Both the position numbers and the translations under genes were made by a program. Below, one piece after another: positions 1 through 7,423 of a DNA stretch of 64,000 bases (position 1 is its first letter; every line of letters starts with the position of its first letter). The DNA comes from Marinicella marina (GTDB taxonomy: Bacteria > Pseudomonadota > Gammaproteobacteria > Xanthomonadales > Marinicellaceae). The stretch lies in assembly GCF_030065545.1 (NCBI RefSeq), contig NZ_JASJNC010000006.1, positions 1-64,000 of the forward strand. Direction: 5' to 3'. The notes beneath the pieces were generated by a model. That model saw only the letters and a program-made list of their open reading frames with translations, was not told the origin of the DNA and did no database searches.

Positions 1-191
1 CCATTTCTTGTGGGTGTCTTTTGCCATGAAAAACAATATATTTCTTTATCCAATAAATGTAAGTTAATTCTGTATTTTCACTGTAATGTAAAAATTTTAT
101 TTTTAATGCAACACGATCTAATAATTTCATAAAATGCACGTTTACCCGGTAATCAGCGTAAATTAATGCATTCGTGCAAATATATCCGCCC
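1..191. other. Left edge, no confident gene
   Basis: This AT-rich stretch holds no gene I can support. Plus frame 1 is open from the window edge to a TAA at 130-132, so it could be the last 43 codons of a cassette gene cut by the window, but the composition makes this weak. A minus-strand ATG at 27 would start a protein running out of the window and lacks a convincing ribosome binding site. From about 150 the DNA becomes palindromic and leads into the first attC-like site. Confidence 0.3.
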
Positions 192-302
192 ATAACTGGA
201 TATATGTGCATACATTAAATCCCTACTTTGTAAGAAATCAATGACTTATGCTAAAATTCATGATTTCTAAGTGCATTAAAATACGCAAATATCGCGTTAT
301 AC
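192..302 (+). other. attC-like site with nested palindromes
   Basis: The left arm starts with CATAAC at 191 and the right arm ends in GCGTTATAC, core at 296-302. The arms pair imperfectly, and an inner hairpin pairs AGAAATCA near 232 with TGATTTCT near 270. A second right-arm copy runs on to 334 (TAATGCACATAT then GTTATGC), and an inverted copy lies at about 153-180. The site therefore sits in a cluster of three related palindromic arms. The boundary could be 302 or 334. Confidence 0.65.
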
Positions 303-350
303 AGCATTAATGCACATATATTAAATTGTTATGCAATACGGGAGAGTGCG

Positions 351-779
351 TTGAAATTAATACTTTCATTTCTATTGTTTATTGTTTCAAGTTCAACTTA
401 CGCAATAGGTTCAAGGGAAATCACCAGAGAAAACATTAATGAATTTGGTGCTAATTTGGAAATAAAGTATGTAAAGTTTAATGAGTGCTTTGATGTTTTG
501 GCCTCTTTTTCAAGCAAGATAACTTTTAAGGAACTAGGCCAGCGAGAGATTTGGGGAGCTTCATATGAAAGAACTAATAGTAATCTGGGGTGGCAATTAG
601 CTTCTAAAGGCACCCGAATTAAGGTGCCACTCATTGGGAAAGATGATCATCATGATCTTGGCTCTGTTTGTTTAAATCAGCAAGATCTCGAATCTGGCTA
701 CATTACAGTTGTCTATGGAGGCCCTCAAGGTTCTCCCCCTATGGTTCTAGTGTTCAAACTAAATGAATATAAGCAGTAA
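351..779 (+). CDS. Cassette protein, secreted, unknown function
   Basis: This 142-residue protein is unrecognised. It starts at a TTG preceded by GGGAGAG at 340-346 at good spacing, which decides the start. The first 18 residues form a signal peptide (MKLILSFLLFIVSSSTYA), so the product is probably periplasmic or surface-exposed. Only two cysteines are visible in the mature part (in NECFDV and GSVCLN), which could form a disulfide. The C-terminal half (SGYITVVYGGPQGSPP) reads like beta strands. It is the first complete cassette and is flanked by attC-like sites. No promoter of its own is obvious, so expression would depend on an upstream cassette promoter. Confidence 0.75.
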   Translation: MKLILSFLLFIVSSSTYAIGSREITRENINEFGANLEIKYVKFNECFDVLASFSSKITFKELGQREIWGASYERTNSNLGWQLASKGTRIKVPLIGKDDHHDLGSVCLNQQDLESGYITVVYGGPQGSPPMVLVFKLNEYKQ

Positions 780-783
780 AATG

Positions 784-899
784 CATAACAAAAGTGTCAT
801 GCCGAAGCCAAACCTTCGCTCCGTTTCGCCCCTGGCCTGCGGCCATTATAGGGGCTACACTGCGCTCCCGGTTTGGCTCGGCATACACTGGCGTTAGGG
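784..899 (+). other. attC site of cassette 1
   Basis: The left arm TAACAAAAGTGTCATGCCGA (from 785) and the right arm ending in TCGGCATACACTGGCGTTA are near-perfect reverse complements, giving a long stem with the unpaired bases typical of attC. The core GTTAGGG is at 893-899. The central part is GC-rich, in sharp contrast to the flanking coding DNA. This is one of the two clearest attC sites in the array. Confidence 0.88.
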
Positions 900-912
900 C
901 ACCACATAGAAA

Positions 913-1869
913 ATGAAAGACATTAACGAGACAATCCACGAAGCCCTATGGAGTGACCACGACAGCGAAGCTGAGTTTCCAAATCAAACTCCGCTACTCG
1001 CACACTATACATCTATCACCAACTTTGACTGCATAGTTAATGGTGATGAGCTGTGGTTTTCTAACCCGCTGAATATGAACGATTCAGATGAGCTGATTTT
1101 TGGAATGAGTCAGGGCTCTGCTGAGTTTAAAAAGAACGAGGCCTTGATCAGAGCTTGCGGAAGCGAAACGGTGTTTGCTCGGTTAATGGATATATTTGAT
1201 TATCACTTTAACCACTTCGATAAAAATCATGTTCTTGATACTTATATTTCGTGTTTTTCTCAGCATAGTGATGATGATTTCGATGGGTCTCTATCTATGT
1301 GGAGAGGGTACGGTGCTGACGGGAACGGGATTTCATTTGTTATAGATACAAAAAAAATAGAGCCTAATGAAGAATCACCAATAATTCTCGCGCCGGTAAA
1401 CTATGCCACGAATGAAGACCGTATTTCATGGATAAATCAACGAATAAACCAGCTGGCAGATTTGCTGAATGATATCGAAAAGTCGGAAGAAGTTCTAAAT
1501 TCCATAGCATGGAATTGGATTGAAAGACTTAAAGTATTTTCACTATTTACAAAACACAGAGGGTTTCAAGAAGAAAAGGAATGGAGGTTTGTATATCTTA
1601 GTGATCGAGATTCTAAGGCACACTATCCTCCAATGTTCGGCTACCATATATCGAATAAGGGGGTTGAACCAAAATTAAAATTGAAGCTAGGTCAAATACC
1701 CAGTAGTAATGTACCTCTCACACTTGAATCATTGATTGATAGGGTTATTTTGGGCCCTACTGCATCCTCTGTGCTTTCCATGAGATCTTTGGCTAGAATG
1801 CTAGAAATTAAGGGTAAGCATGGGTTAATCGAGAAAGTGCATGCATCATCAATCCCATACCGGCCCTAA
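913..1869 (+). CDS. DUF2971 family cassette protein
   Basis: This 318-residue cytoplasmic protein matches the DUF2971 family. It has an N-terminal LAHYTSI segment followed by LWFSNPLNMNDSDE (about residues 29-60), a central SMWRGYGADGNGISFVID block near 127-144, and an EEKEWRFVY block near 221. The family is widespread on mobile DNA and often found near defence genes, but its biochemistry is not established, so no function is assigned. No signal peptide or membrane segment is present. The gene starts 13 bases after the preceding attC core, and its stop codon is the TAA inside the next attC. It is the longest cassette gene in the array. Confidence 0.85.
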   Translation: MKDINETIHEALWSDHDSEAEFPNQTPLLAHYTSITNFDCIVNGDELWFSNPLNMNDSDELIFGMSQGSAEFKKNEALIRACGSETVFARLMDIFDYHFNHFDKNHVLDTYISCFSQHSDDDFDGSLSMWRGYGADGNGISFVIDTKKIEPNEESPIILAPVNYATNEDRISWINQRINQLADLLNDIEKSEEVLNSIAWNWIERLKVFSLFTKHRGFQEEKEWRFVYLSDRDSKAHYPPMFGYHISNKGVEPKLKLKLGQIPSSNVPLTLESLIDRVILGPTASSVLSMRSLARMLEIKGKHGLIEKVHASSIPYRP

Positions 1870-1924
1870 CAATGCAAATTCAACGGACGGCAAAAAGCAC
1901 CGCCGCTGATTTGCGGCGTTATGT
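1866..1924 (+). other. attC site of cassette 2 (short form)
   Basis: This compact site begins CTAACAATGCAAATT and ends TTGCGGCGTTATGT, with the core at 1918-1924. The arms pair as TAAC..GCAAAT..CGG with CCG..ATTTGC..GTTA. The stop codon of the DUF2971 gene lies inside the left box, so gene and recombination site are fused. It is about 59 bases long, near the lower size limit for attC. Confidence 0.85.
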
Positions 1925-1942
1925 TTTTAAGGAAGGGCCAAG

Positions 1943-2272
1943 TTGGAACTACTACCTTTACTCTTAAGATTTTTTGTTTTTATCTATTGTGTTAGACACT
2001 TACTAGATAATTGTAAGCCTAGAAAAACAGCACTTATTTATGCCTCTGTATACACAGTTATCAGCGTTTTATATACGGCATTTGTAGGTTCAATTTCTGC
2101 GTCTTCTTTTGTAATAATTACCGTAGGCTTCGTTTTCGATTTCTTATATTCGTATCTATGGTTTTGGTTAATGCATCGTTACAAAGTAAACAAACCTGCT
2201 TTCTATTCAATAATTGTTATTGGCATAATCATTAGCTCAGTACTCAAATTCTGGACGGTTAGTCTGCAGTAA
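1943..2272 (+). CDS. Cassette protein, small integral membrane protein
   Basis: This 109-residue protein is unrecognised. It starts at TTG, supported by AAGGAAGG at 1929-1936. Three to four hydrophobic helices are visible: residues 4-19, about 30-47, about 54-76 and about 86-103. Short basic loops (CKPRK, HRYKVNK) are consistent with an inner-membrane location. The last codons run directly into the next attC-like site. Small membrane proteins are common cassette cargo, but nothing here indicates a substrate or partner. It lacks the motifs of SMR-type or Qac-type efflux pumps. Confidence 0.72.
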   Translation: MELLPLLLRFFVFIYCVRHLLDNCKPRKTALIYASVYTVISVLYTAFVGSISASSFVIITVGFVFDFLYSYLWFWLMHRYKVNKPAFYSIIVIGIIISSVLKFWTVSLQ

Positions 2273-2284
2273 ATGTACAAAGTA

Positions 2285-2339
2285 AATAAACACACAAAAA
2301 CGCTCTCCGCAATATTTGCGGGTGGGCTTAACGTTATGT
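2285..2339 (+). other. attC-like site of cassette 3 (weak)
   Basis: The core GTTATGT at 2333-2339 is identical to the previous site's core and is preceded by a GC-rich hairpin (CCGCAATATTTGCGG at 2307-2321). The left box, AAATAAAC near 2284, is a poor match to the expected RYYYAAC, so the outer stem is weak. Its position between two unrelated genes makes it the expected site. Confidence 0.55.
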
Positions 2340-2362
2340 TTCAAAAAGGATTTTTGCACGGC

Positions 2363-2638
2363 ATGTATGCAGTCATATTTAGAGCAGAAATAAAAGAACT
2401 GGATTCGCAGTATTCAGCAATGGCTGAACGCATGAGGAATTTGGCTATAGATGAATATGGTTGTACGGAGTTTACAGCGTGCACAGAAGGAAATTATGAA
2501 ATAGCAATTTCTTATTGGCCATCTCAAGAGCATATTAAAGCTTGGCATAGTAATCCTGAGCATCAAGAAGCTCAGAAGTTGGGTAAAGAGAAATGGTATA
2601 AATCCTATCAGGTACAAGTTACGAAGGTACTTAGGTAA
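2363..2638 (+). CDS. ABM-fold (antibiotic biosynthesis monooxygenase-like) cassette protein
   Basis: This 91-residue protein resembles the ABM dimeric alpha-beta barrel family (MYAVIFRAEI at the start, then CTEFTACTEG, YEIAISYWPSQEHIKAW and HPEHQEAQ-like NPEHQEAQ). Members include cofactor-free oxygenases and haem-degrading enzymes, but many have no known substrate. The ATG at 2363 is chosen because AAAAAGGA at 2343-2350 precedes it and the family begins at MYAV. The longer frame from 2273 would read backwards through the attC-like site. It is soluble with no signal peptide. Confidence 0.85.
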   Translation: MYAVIFRAEIKELDSQYSAMAERMRNLAIDEYGCTEFTACTEGNYEIAISYWPSQEHIKAWHSNPEHQEAQKLGKEKWYKSYQVQVTKVLR

Positions 2639-2651
2639 TATGCATCATAAA

Positions 2652-2767
2652 CATAACAATTTGATCCAGTTGACGCAGCGGTCTACGCTCCTTTTTGTGC
2701 ATTCTCTGCGCTCATTGTTGCACAAAAACTCACTACAACCGCTGCGCAACTGAGCAAGGCGTTAGCT
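2652..2767 (+). other. attC site of cassette 4
   Basis: The left arm TAACAATTTGATCCAGTTGA (from 2654) continues into CGCAGCGGT. It pairs with the right arm ACCGCTGCGCAACTGAGCAA, which leads to GGCGTTAGCT with the core at 2761-2767. An inner hairpin pairs TTTTTGTGCA with TGCACAAAAA. This is a textbook attC layout and one of the two best sites in the array. Confidence 0.9.
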
Positions 2768-2777
2768 GAAGAAATAA

Positions 2778-3080
2778 ATGAATGAACATCAATACTCTAT
2801 TAAACATTTCAACCTGATGGTTGAATTAGCCTCTAAAATGGCCTCTATTCCAGCTTTAATTTTAGAGCACAGTTATACCTATGAAGCTTTTGGTTCTTGG
2901 TGGCTTACTTTAAAAAGATCAGGTAAAACTTTTCGTCTTGTATTCGATGGTAGAGATAACCGTTTATCCATAGAAGAAAGTGCAATAAACTGGCAAGAAA
3001 AAGCATCTAAGCAGCTATCCTCAAATAATGATGTTTTGGTTTTAGATACATGTTTTTCTTTAATTACAGGTTACACCTAA
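2778..3080 (+). CDS. Cassette protein, unknown function
   Basis: This 100-residue soluble protein is unrecognised. It has an alpha-helical start (HFNLMVELASKMASIP), a beta-rich centre (EAFGSWWLTLKRSGKTFRLVFDGRDNRLSIEES) and a short C-terminal segment with one cysteine. It starts at an ATG 11 bases after the attC core, with a weak GAAGAAA upstream. The stop codon TAA is the first part of the following attC-like box. The compact size and lack of transport signals suggest a cytosolic role. It is the last cassette before the conserved chromosome. Confidence 0.72.
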   Translation: MNEHQYSIKHFNLMVELASKMASIPALILEHSYTYEAFGSWWLTLKRSGKTFRLVFDGRDNRLSIEESAINWQEKASKQLSSNNDVLVLDTCFSLITGYT

Positions 3081-3160
3081 CAATTCATTGCAGTAGACTA
3101 GCGGTAAAAGTGCCCGCAACGGCTTTCCCGTCCATATAGGGGAAGCTGAATCCTAACGTC
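3077..3160 (+). other. Degenerate terminal attC
   Basis: The left box CTAACAATTC overlaps the preceding stop codon, and the right end reads AATCCTAACGTC, so the usual GTTRRRY core is altered to GTC. Inside, CTTTCCC and GGGGAAG form a local hairpin at about 3123-3145. It marks the right boundary of the array, 14 bases before the convergent prpE stop. The changed core suggests it may no longer recombine. Confidence 0.5.
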
Positions 3161-3173
3161 AAAAAAATTCACC

Positions 3174-5072
3174 TCAACCTTGAGGATACCCCAACACCGC
3201 AATCGCCTGACCAATCTCCTTTAAAATCTCTGGATCATCGATGGTGGCGGGGATGGTGTGTTCGGTGCCGTTGGCCATGGCGCGGATGGTGCCGCGGAGG
3301 ATTTTGCCGGAGCGGGTTTTCGGCAGGCGTTTGACCACTGCGACTTGTTTGAAGGCAGCCACTGGACCAATTTTTTGGCGCACGGCTTGGATCAGTTCAT
3401 ATGACAAGTCAGCTTGGCTGATGTCGGTGCCGTCTTTGGTCACCACCAAGCCCAAGGGCACTTCGCCTTTCAAAGCACAATTCACCCCCAAAACCGCACA
3501 TTCTGCAACGGCCTCATGGGCGGCCAACACTTCTTCCATGGCGCCGGTGGAGAGGCGGTGGCCAGCGACATTGATGACATCATCGATGCGACTCATGATG
3601 TACAAATAATCATCCTCGTCTTTGTAACCGGCATCGCCGGTGAGGTAATAACCCTCAAAGGCCGAGAGGTAGGAGGCGACAAAACGTTCATCGTCCTGCC
3701 ACAGGGTGGGCAGGGTGCCGGGTGGTAGGGGCAGTTTAATCACGATGTTACCCATTTCACCTGCAGCGACTTCCTGGCCTTTTGAATCAACCACTTGCAC
3801 TTTATAGCCTGGTACGGCCTTGGTCGGTGAGCCTGGCTTCACCGGAAAAGCTTCAATACCCAGACAGTTGGCCGCAATCGCCCAACCGGTTTCGGTTTGC
3901 CACCAGTGGTCAATCACCGGCACTTGGAGTTGTTGTTGGGCCCATTCAAGGGTGTCAGGGTCGCAACGCTCACCGGCCAAGAACAAGGCTTTGAAATGGC
4001 TCAAATCATGTTGGTGCAGCAGCGCAGCTTCAGGGTCTTCTTTGCGGATGGCACGAAAGGCGGTCGGGGCAGTGAACAGGGTTTTGACTTTATGTTCAGC
4101 AATGACCCGCCAAAAAGCGCCGGCATCAGGGGTACCAACGGGTTTGCCTTCGTAGATCAGGGTGGTAGAGCCGTTGATCAGGGGTGCATAACAAATGTAG
4201 GAGTGACCGACCACCCAACCAACATCAGAGGCGGCCCAAAACACTTCTCCGGGCTTAATGTCATAGATGTTTTGCATGCTCCATTGCATCGCCACAGCAT
4301 GTCCACCGTTGTCGCGCACCACGCCTTTGGGTTGGCCGGTGGTGCCAGAGGTGTACAATATATACAAAGGATCAGTGGCCGCCACCGGCACACAGGGCGA
4401 GGGCATGGCCGATTCCATGGCGGTTACCCAGTCCACGTCTCGACCTGGTTGTAGACCGGCAGTGGCTTGGGGACGCTGTAAAATCAGGCAGTGTCTGGGT
4501 TGGTGCGTGGCGATCGCAATGGCTTGATCTAACAGTGGTTTATAGGGAATCACTTTGGCCACTTCGATGCCACAAGAGGCGGATAAAATCGCTTTGGGTT
4601 TGGCATCATCAATGCGGGTGGCCAATTCTTTGGCAGCAAAACCACCGAACACCACCGAATGAATGGCGCCGATGCGAGCACAGGCCAGCATGGCGAATAT
4701 GGCTTCAGGCACCATTGGCATGTAAATGATCACGCGATCGCCTTGAAAGACACCCAAGTCATGCAATACCCCGGCCAAGCGCGAGACTTGGTCTAAGAGT
4801 TGTTTGTAGCTGTAGGTGGTTTTTACGCCAGTGACTGGGCTGTCATAGATCACTGCTGCTTGCTCACCGCGGCCTTGTTCGACGTGCCGATCAACGGCGT
4901 TGTAACAGGTGTTGAGCTCACCGCCGGTAAACCAGCGGTAGAATGGTTTGTTGCTGTCGTCCAGGACCTGCTGCCAGGGTTTATCCCAGTGAATGTGTTG
5001 GGCTGCATCGGCCCAAAATGCTGTTGGGTGGTTGGCGGCTTGTTGAAAAGTGGTGCGGTAGTTGTTACTCAT
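3174..5072 (-). CDS. prpE: Propionyl-CoA synthetase (acetyl-CoA synthetase family)
   Basis: This 632-residue AMP-forming acyl-CoA synthetase makes propionyl-CoA from propionate, ATP and CoA through an acyl-adenylate. Visible motifs are the phosphate-binding YTSGTTGQPKG near residues 240-250, DHWWQTETGW, the hinge SRIDDVINVAGHRLSTG, and the catalytic lysine in TRSGKILRGT near the C-terminus. The segment LSASCGIEVAKVIPYKPLLD is characteristic of PrpE/ACSS3 rather than Acs. The start at MSNNYRTTFQQA matches family N-termini; an upstream ATG at 5096 adds eight residues, and neither has a clear ribosome site. No prpBCD genes are nearby, so the fate of propionyl-CoA is not shown. It is convergent with the cassette array. 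Confidence 0.9.
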   Translation of the reverse strand: MSNNYRTTFQQAANHPTAFWADAAQHIHWDKPWQQVLDDSNKPFYRWFTGGELNTCYNAVDRHVEQGRGEQAAVIYDSPVTGVKTTYSYKQLLDQVSRLAGVLHDLGVFQGDRVIIYMPMVPEAIFAMLACARIGAIHSVVFGGFAAKELATRIDDAKPKAILSASCGIEVAKVIPYKPLLDQAIAIATHQPRHCLILQRPQATAGLQPGRDVDWVTAMESAMPSPCVPVAATDPLYILYTSGTTGQPKGVVRDNGGHAVAMQWSMQNIYDIKPGEVFWAASDVGWVVGHSYICYAPLINGSTTLIYEGKPVGTPDAGAFWRVIAEHKVKTLFTAPTAFRAIRKEDPEAALLHQHDLSHFKALFLAGERCDPDTLEWAQQQLQVPVIDHWWQTETGWAIAANCLGIEAFPVKPGSPTKAVPGYKVQVVDSKGQEVAAGEMGNIVIKLPLPPGTLPTLWQDDERFVASYLSAFEGYYLTGDAGYKDEDDYLYIMSRIDDVINVAGHRLSTGAMEEVLAAHEAVAECAVLGVNCALKGEVPLGLVVTKDGTDISQADLSYELIQAVRQKIGPVAAFKQVAVVKRLPKTRSGKILRGTIRAMANGTEHTIPATIDDPEILKEIGQAIAVLGYPQG

Positions 5073-5219
5073 GAGCGCGAAAAGTGTCTGATACATTCAT
5101 TATGAATGATGTTTTAGCAGCAGGCCATTAGACTTTAGGCGCAGTGATTTATTGCTTGATTCACGGTTTTTTGATGGATCAAACTTTATTCTACCTCAGA
5201 GAAACAAAGGTATAAGACC

Positions 5220-5504
5220 ATGAACACATCAGAATTATCCACAGATAATAATCAAGAAACCAACCAAGAAACGAAGCAAGCCAACCCAGAGAAAAGGCAT
5301 CAAGTCCTCAACTCGGCATTGGTCATTGTGACCATGACACTGGTATTTGGTGCCTTGAGTTATGCTTTGATCCAAATCAACAACGCCGTCTTTCAGTTGT
5401 CGGTTTCAGAAAGCCTGTGGTGTGGTTTAGCCATGGCCCTGGCCACCGGTTTTTATTTGATACAACGAGCCAGAAAGCAAACTGATAACAAGCTGAAAAG
5501 TTGA
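5220..5504 (+). CDS. Small membrane protein, unknown function
   Basis: This 94-residue protein is unrecognised. Residues 1-28 are polar and rich in Asn, Gln and Glu (NNQETNQETKQANPEK). Two hydrophobic helices follow at about 33-53 and 62-80, then a basic tail (QRARKQTDNKLK). It is probably an inner-membrane hairpin with both ends in the cytoplasm. AAAGG at 5208-5212 supports the ATG. It is divergent from prpE and ends just before a terminator shared with the convergent enoyl-CoA hydratase gene. Confidence 0.7.
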   Translation: MNTSELSTDNNQETNQETKQANPEKRHQVLNSALVIVTMTLVFGALSYALIQINNAVFQLSVSESLWCGLAMALATGFYLIQRARKQTDNKLKS

Positions 5505-5509
5505 AAAAC

Positions 5510-5536
5510 AAGGTGCCTGTGTGACACAAGCACCTT
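5510..5536 (-). terminator. Terminator between convergent genes
   Basis: AAGGTGC at 5510-5516 pairs with GCACCTT at 5530-5536. Read on the minus strand, the hairpin is followed by GTTTTT, so it ends the enoyl-CoA hydratase transcript. On the plus strand only AAAA follows, so its effect there is probably weaker. Confidence 0.75.
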
Positions 5537-5549
5537 AAAAGAAGGTCGT

Positions 5550-6326
5550 TTATTTGCCTTTAAACTCAGCTTGTCGTTTTTCCAAGAAAGCTGAAGTGCC
5601 TTCGTTTTTATCCTCAGAGGCACAGCATATGCCGAAAGCTTTCACTTCATAATCCAAAGCATCAGGCAGGGCGCATTCGAGCCCTTTATTAATGGCATCA
5701 ATGGTCATGCTGATGGCAATTGGAGCGGACTGAGCCAGTTGTTGTGCCACTTTTTCTACCGAAGGCATCAATTCACCTTGTGATACCACCCAGTTGGCCA
5801 AGCCAATTTGTTCGGCTTTGTGGGCTGAAACCATGTCGCCCAACAAGTTCATTTCCATTGATTTACCTTTGCCAACCAAACGCGTCAGTCTTTGGGTGCC
5901 ACCAAACCCAGGAATCACACCCAGTTTGATCTCTGGCTGACCGAATTTGGCGTTGTCTGAGGCGATTCTCAAATGACAAGCCATGGCCAATTCACAACCA
6001 CCGCCCAAAGCAAATCCATTGACCGCTGCAATCACTGGTTTGCCGCAGTTTTCAATGTTGTTGAATACCGATTGACCATAGCTGGCAAACTTCATGCCGG
6101 TCATGGCATCTGTGGTGGCCAGTTCTGATATATCGGCACCTGCAACAAAAGCTTTTTCACCGGCACCGGTGATGATGATCACGGCAGTCTCATCATCGTC
6201 TTTGGCGTGGTCGATGATGGCATTGAGTTCTTTCAAGGTGGCTTGATTCAGGGCGTTGAGTTTATCGGGTCGATTGATGGTGATGGTAAGGACTTTGTTG
6301 TTCAATTCAGATAATACGTTGGTCAT
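5550..6326 (-). CDS. Enoyl-CoA hydratase/isomerase (crotonase family)
   Basis: This 258-residue crotonase-fold enzyme probably hydrates short-chain trans-2-enoyl-CoA in fatty acid or amino acid oxidation. The oxyanion-hole and catalytic regions are intact: AFVAGADISEL near 60-70, FALGGGCELAMAC with one catalytic glutamate near 105, and FGQPEIKLGVIPGFGGTQRL with the second near 130. Two catalytic glutamates favour hydratase over isomerase. It is monocistronic, with a good sigma-70 promoter 29 bases upstream and a terminator behind. The exact substrate cannot be read from sequence. Confidence 0.88.
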   Translation of the reverse strand: MTNVLSELNNKVLTITINRPDKLNALNQATLKELNAIIDHAKDDDETAVIIITGAGEKAFVAGADISELATTDAMTGMKFASYGQSVFNNIENCGKPVIAAVNGFALGGGCELAMACHLRIASDNAKFGQPEIKLGVIPGFGGTQRLTRLVGKGKSMEMNLLGDMVSAHKAEQIGLANWVVSQGELMPSVEKVAQQLAQSAPIAISMTIDAINKGLECALPDALDYEVKAFGICCASEDKNEGTSAFLEKRQAEFKGK

Positions 6327-6354
6327 GATTCAGGTGTCGGTTTAAGGAGTGGAA

Positions 6355-6384
6355 ATTATAGCAACAAAACCCAACTGGTCTCAA
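6355..6384 (-). promoter_or_regulatory. Sigma-70 promoter of the enoyl-CoA hydratase gene
   Basis: On the minus strand TTGAGA (6384-6379) is followed after 18 bases by a perfect TATAAT (6360-6355). The -10 lies 28 bases before the ATG at 6326, leaving a short leader. Confidence 0.65.
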
Positions 6385-6463
6385 TCTATTAGGATAACGT
6401 TAAATCAATCAAATTGACGGCCAATCAGGGTGTTTTTTTGAACTTATTAATGCCTTGCGTGTC

Positions 6464-6492
6464 TTGTTTAACTCCGTATGCTGGCGTACAAT
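6464..6492 (+). promoter_or_regulatory. Possible promoter of the FKBP gene
   Basis: TTGTTT (6464-6469), a 17-base spacer and TACAAT (6487-6492) sit in the 306-base gap between the divergent genes. It would give an untranslated leader of about 130 bases. The rest of the gap (6385-6632) shows no gene; a minus-strand frame of 66 codons there has no family resemblance. Confidence 0.45.
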
Positions 6493-6632
6493 ACGCCGCT
6501 GCAAAGCGACTTGGTTGATTCGATCTGAGATTTTCAGGTGTACAAGCGCTATTTTTTTGGCAGTTGTGATTCGACTTATTGAGATGGACACTGACTGCTC
6601 ACAAAACACTTAAATTTGTTAAGAGGTTACGA

Positions 6633-7361
6633 ATGAAGAAATTATTTACATTGATGTTTTTGGCAACAGCTGTAACTGCCATGGCACAAAACCAACAAGA
6701 AGTTCCTAAAAGTGCCGACATTCAATTTGATAAAGCGGCTGCTTCCTATGCCATCGGTTACCGCATGGGTTTACAAGCTGCCGGTCGTGAAGGCAGTGAG
6801 TTTGAGTTAGACATCGAACAAGCAGTGAAAGGTTTGAGAGAGGCGGCCACCAAACAGGAGCCTTCAATCACTCGTGAAGCCATGAGCGAAGCTTACGGTA
6901 AATACCAACAAAAACTTCAGTTATTCCAACGCGAAGAATACCTTGAATTGGCCGATAAGAACCAAAAACGCAGTGATGAATTCTTGGCGCAAAACCGCAG
7001 CAAAACCGGCATCAAAGAATTGGCCTCTGGCATCCAGTACCGCGTCATTGAATCGGGCAGCGGCAGAAACGCCACCTTGGATGACACTGTACAAGTTCAC
7101 TACAGCGGCAAATTGATTGGTACTGAAGTGTTCGATAACTACCAAGAGTTTGACAGTACTTATAAAAACGGTCAACCTGTCGATATGGATATGACTAAAA
7201 TCGGTTTGGCTGGTTGGAGAGAAATTGTACCCATGATGAAAAAAGGTGACAAATGGCAAGTATTCCTGCCACCTGAAATGGGCTATGGCGTTCAAGGACA
7301 AGGTCCGATCGGTCCTAATGAAGTTTTGGTTTTTGATGTGCATTTACTTGAAATCAAATAA
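6633..7361 (+). CDS. FkpA-like periplasmic FKBP peptidyl-prolyl isomerase
   Basis: This 242-residue isomerase and chaperone acts on prolyl bonds of proteins folding in the periplasm. A signal peptide (MKKLFTLMFLATAVTAMA) is followed by the helical FKBP_N dimerisation domain (about 30-135) and an FKBP_C domain (about 145-242) with VQVHYSGKLIGTEVFD, LAGWREIVPMMKKGDKW and PPEMGYGVQG. The domain carries a short insertion (NYQEFDSTYKNG) around the usual FDSSY loop. The ATG at 6633 is chosen because AAGAGG precedes it and it begins the signal peptide; a longer frame from 6579 is not needed. A terminator follows. Confidence 0.92.
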   Translation: MKKLFTLMFLATAVTAMAQNQQEVPKSADIQFDKAAASYAIGYRMGLQAAGREGSEFELDIEQAVKGLREAATKQEPSITREAMSEAYGKYQQKLQLFQREEYLELADKNQKRSDEFLAQNRSKTGIKELASGIQYRVIESGSGRNATLDDTVQVHYSGKLIGTEVFDNYQEFDSTYKNGQPVDMDMTKIGLAGWREIVPMMKKGDKWQVFLPPEMGYGVQGQGPIGPNEVLVFDVHLLEIK

Positions 7362-7386
7362 GCCTTAACCCAGCATATAATGAAAG

Positions 7387-7412
7387 AGGCAAGTTAAAGA
7401 CTTGCCTTTTTT
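7387..7412 (+). terminator. Rho-independent terminator after the FKBP gene
   Basis: AGGCAAGT (7387-7394) and ACTTGCCT (7400-7407) form an 8-base-pair stem with a five-base loop, followed by a T run to 7412. Confidence 0.9.
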
Positions 7413-7423
7413 AGTTTGTAGCC

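Larger units (their letters stand above)
192..3160 (+). mobile_element. Integron gene-cassette array (five cassettes)
   Basis: Five short genes on the same strand are each followed by an imperfect palindrome. The palindromes begin with TAAC-type boxes and end with GTT-type cores at 296, 893, 1918, 2333 and 2761, with a degenerate one at about 3158. Core-to-core distances are roughly 400 to 1,000 bases, normal for cassettes. There is one gene per unit, small accessory products and little promoter space. Two genes use the TAA inside the attC box as their stop codon. No integrase lies in the window; it would be expected to the left, or be absent as in a CALIN. The array ends against the minus-strand prpE gene. 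The integron reading follows from the repeated layout; whether it is active is unknown. Confidence 0.85.

Noticed and set aside
1-27. Minus-strand gene start at position 27, possibly an integrase
   Set aside because: Only nine codons are visible, they do not resemble known IntI starts, and no ribosome site is present.
2273-2362. Longer N-terminus for the ABM-fold protein
   Set aside because: It would translate through the attC-like site, while the ATG at 2363 has its own ribosome site and matches the family start.
3241-5105. Several plus-strand frames of 60-185 codons opposite prpE
   Set aside because: All lie antisense to an intact conserved gene and show no motifs.
6409-6609. Minus-strand frame of 66 codons between enoyl-CoA hydratase and the FKBP gene
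   Set aside because: No ribosome site, no recognisable family, and it overlaps both predicted promoters.
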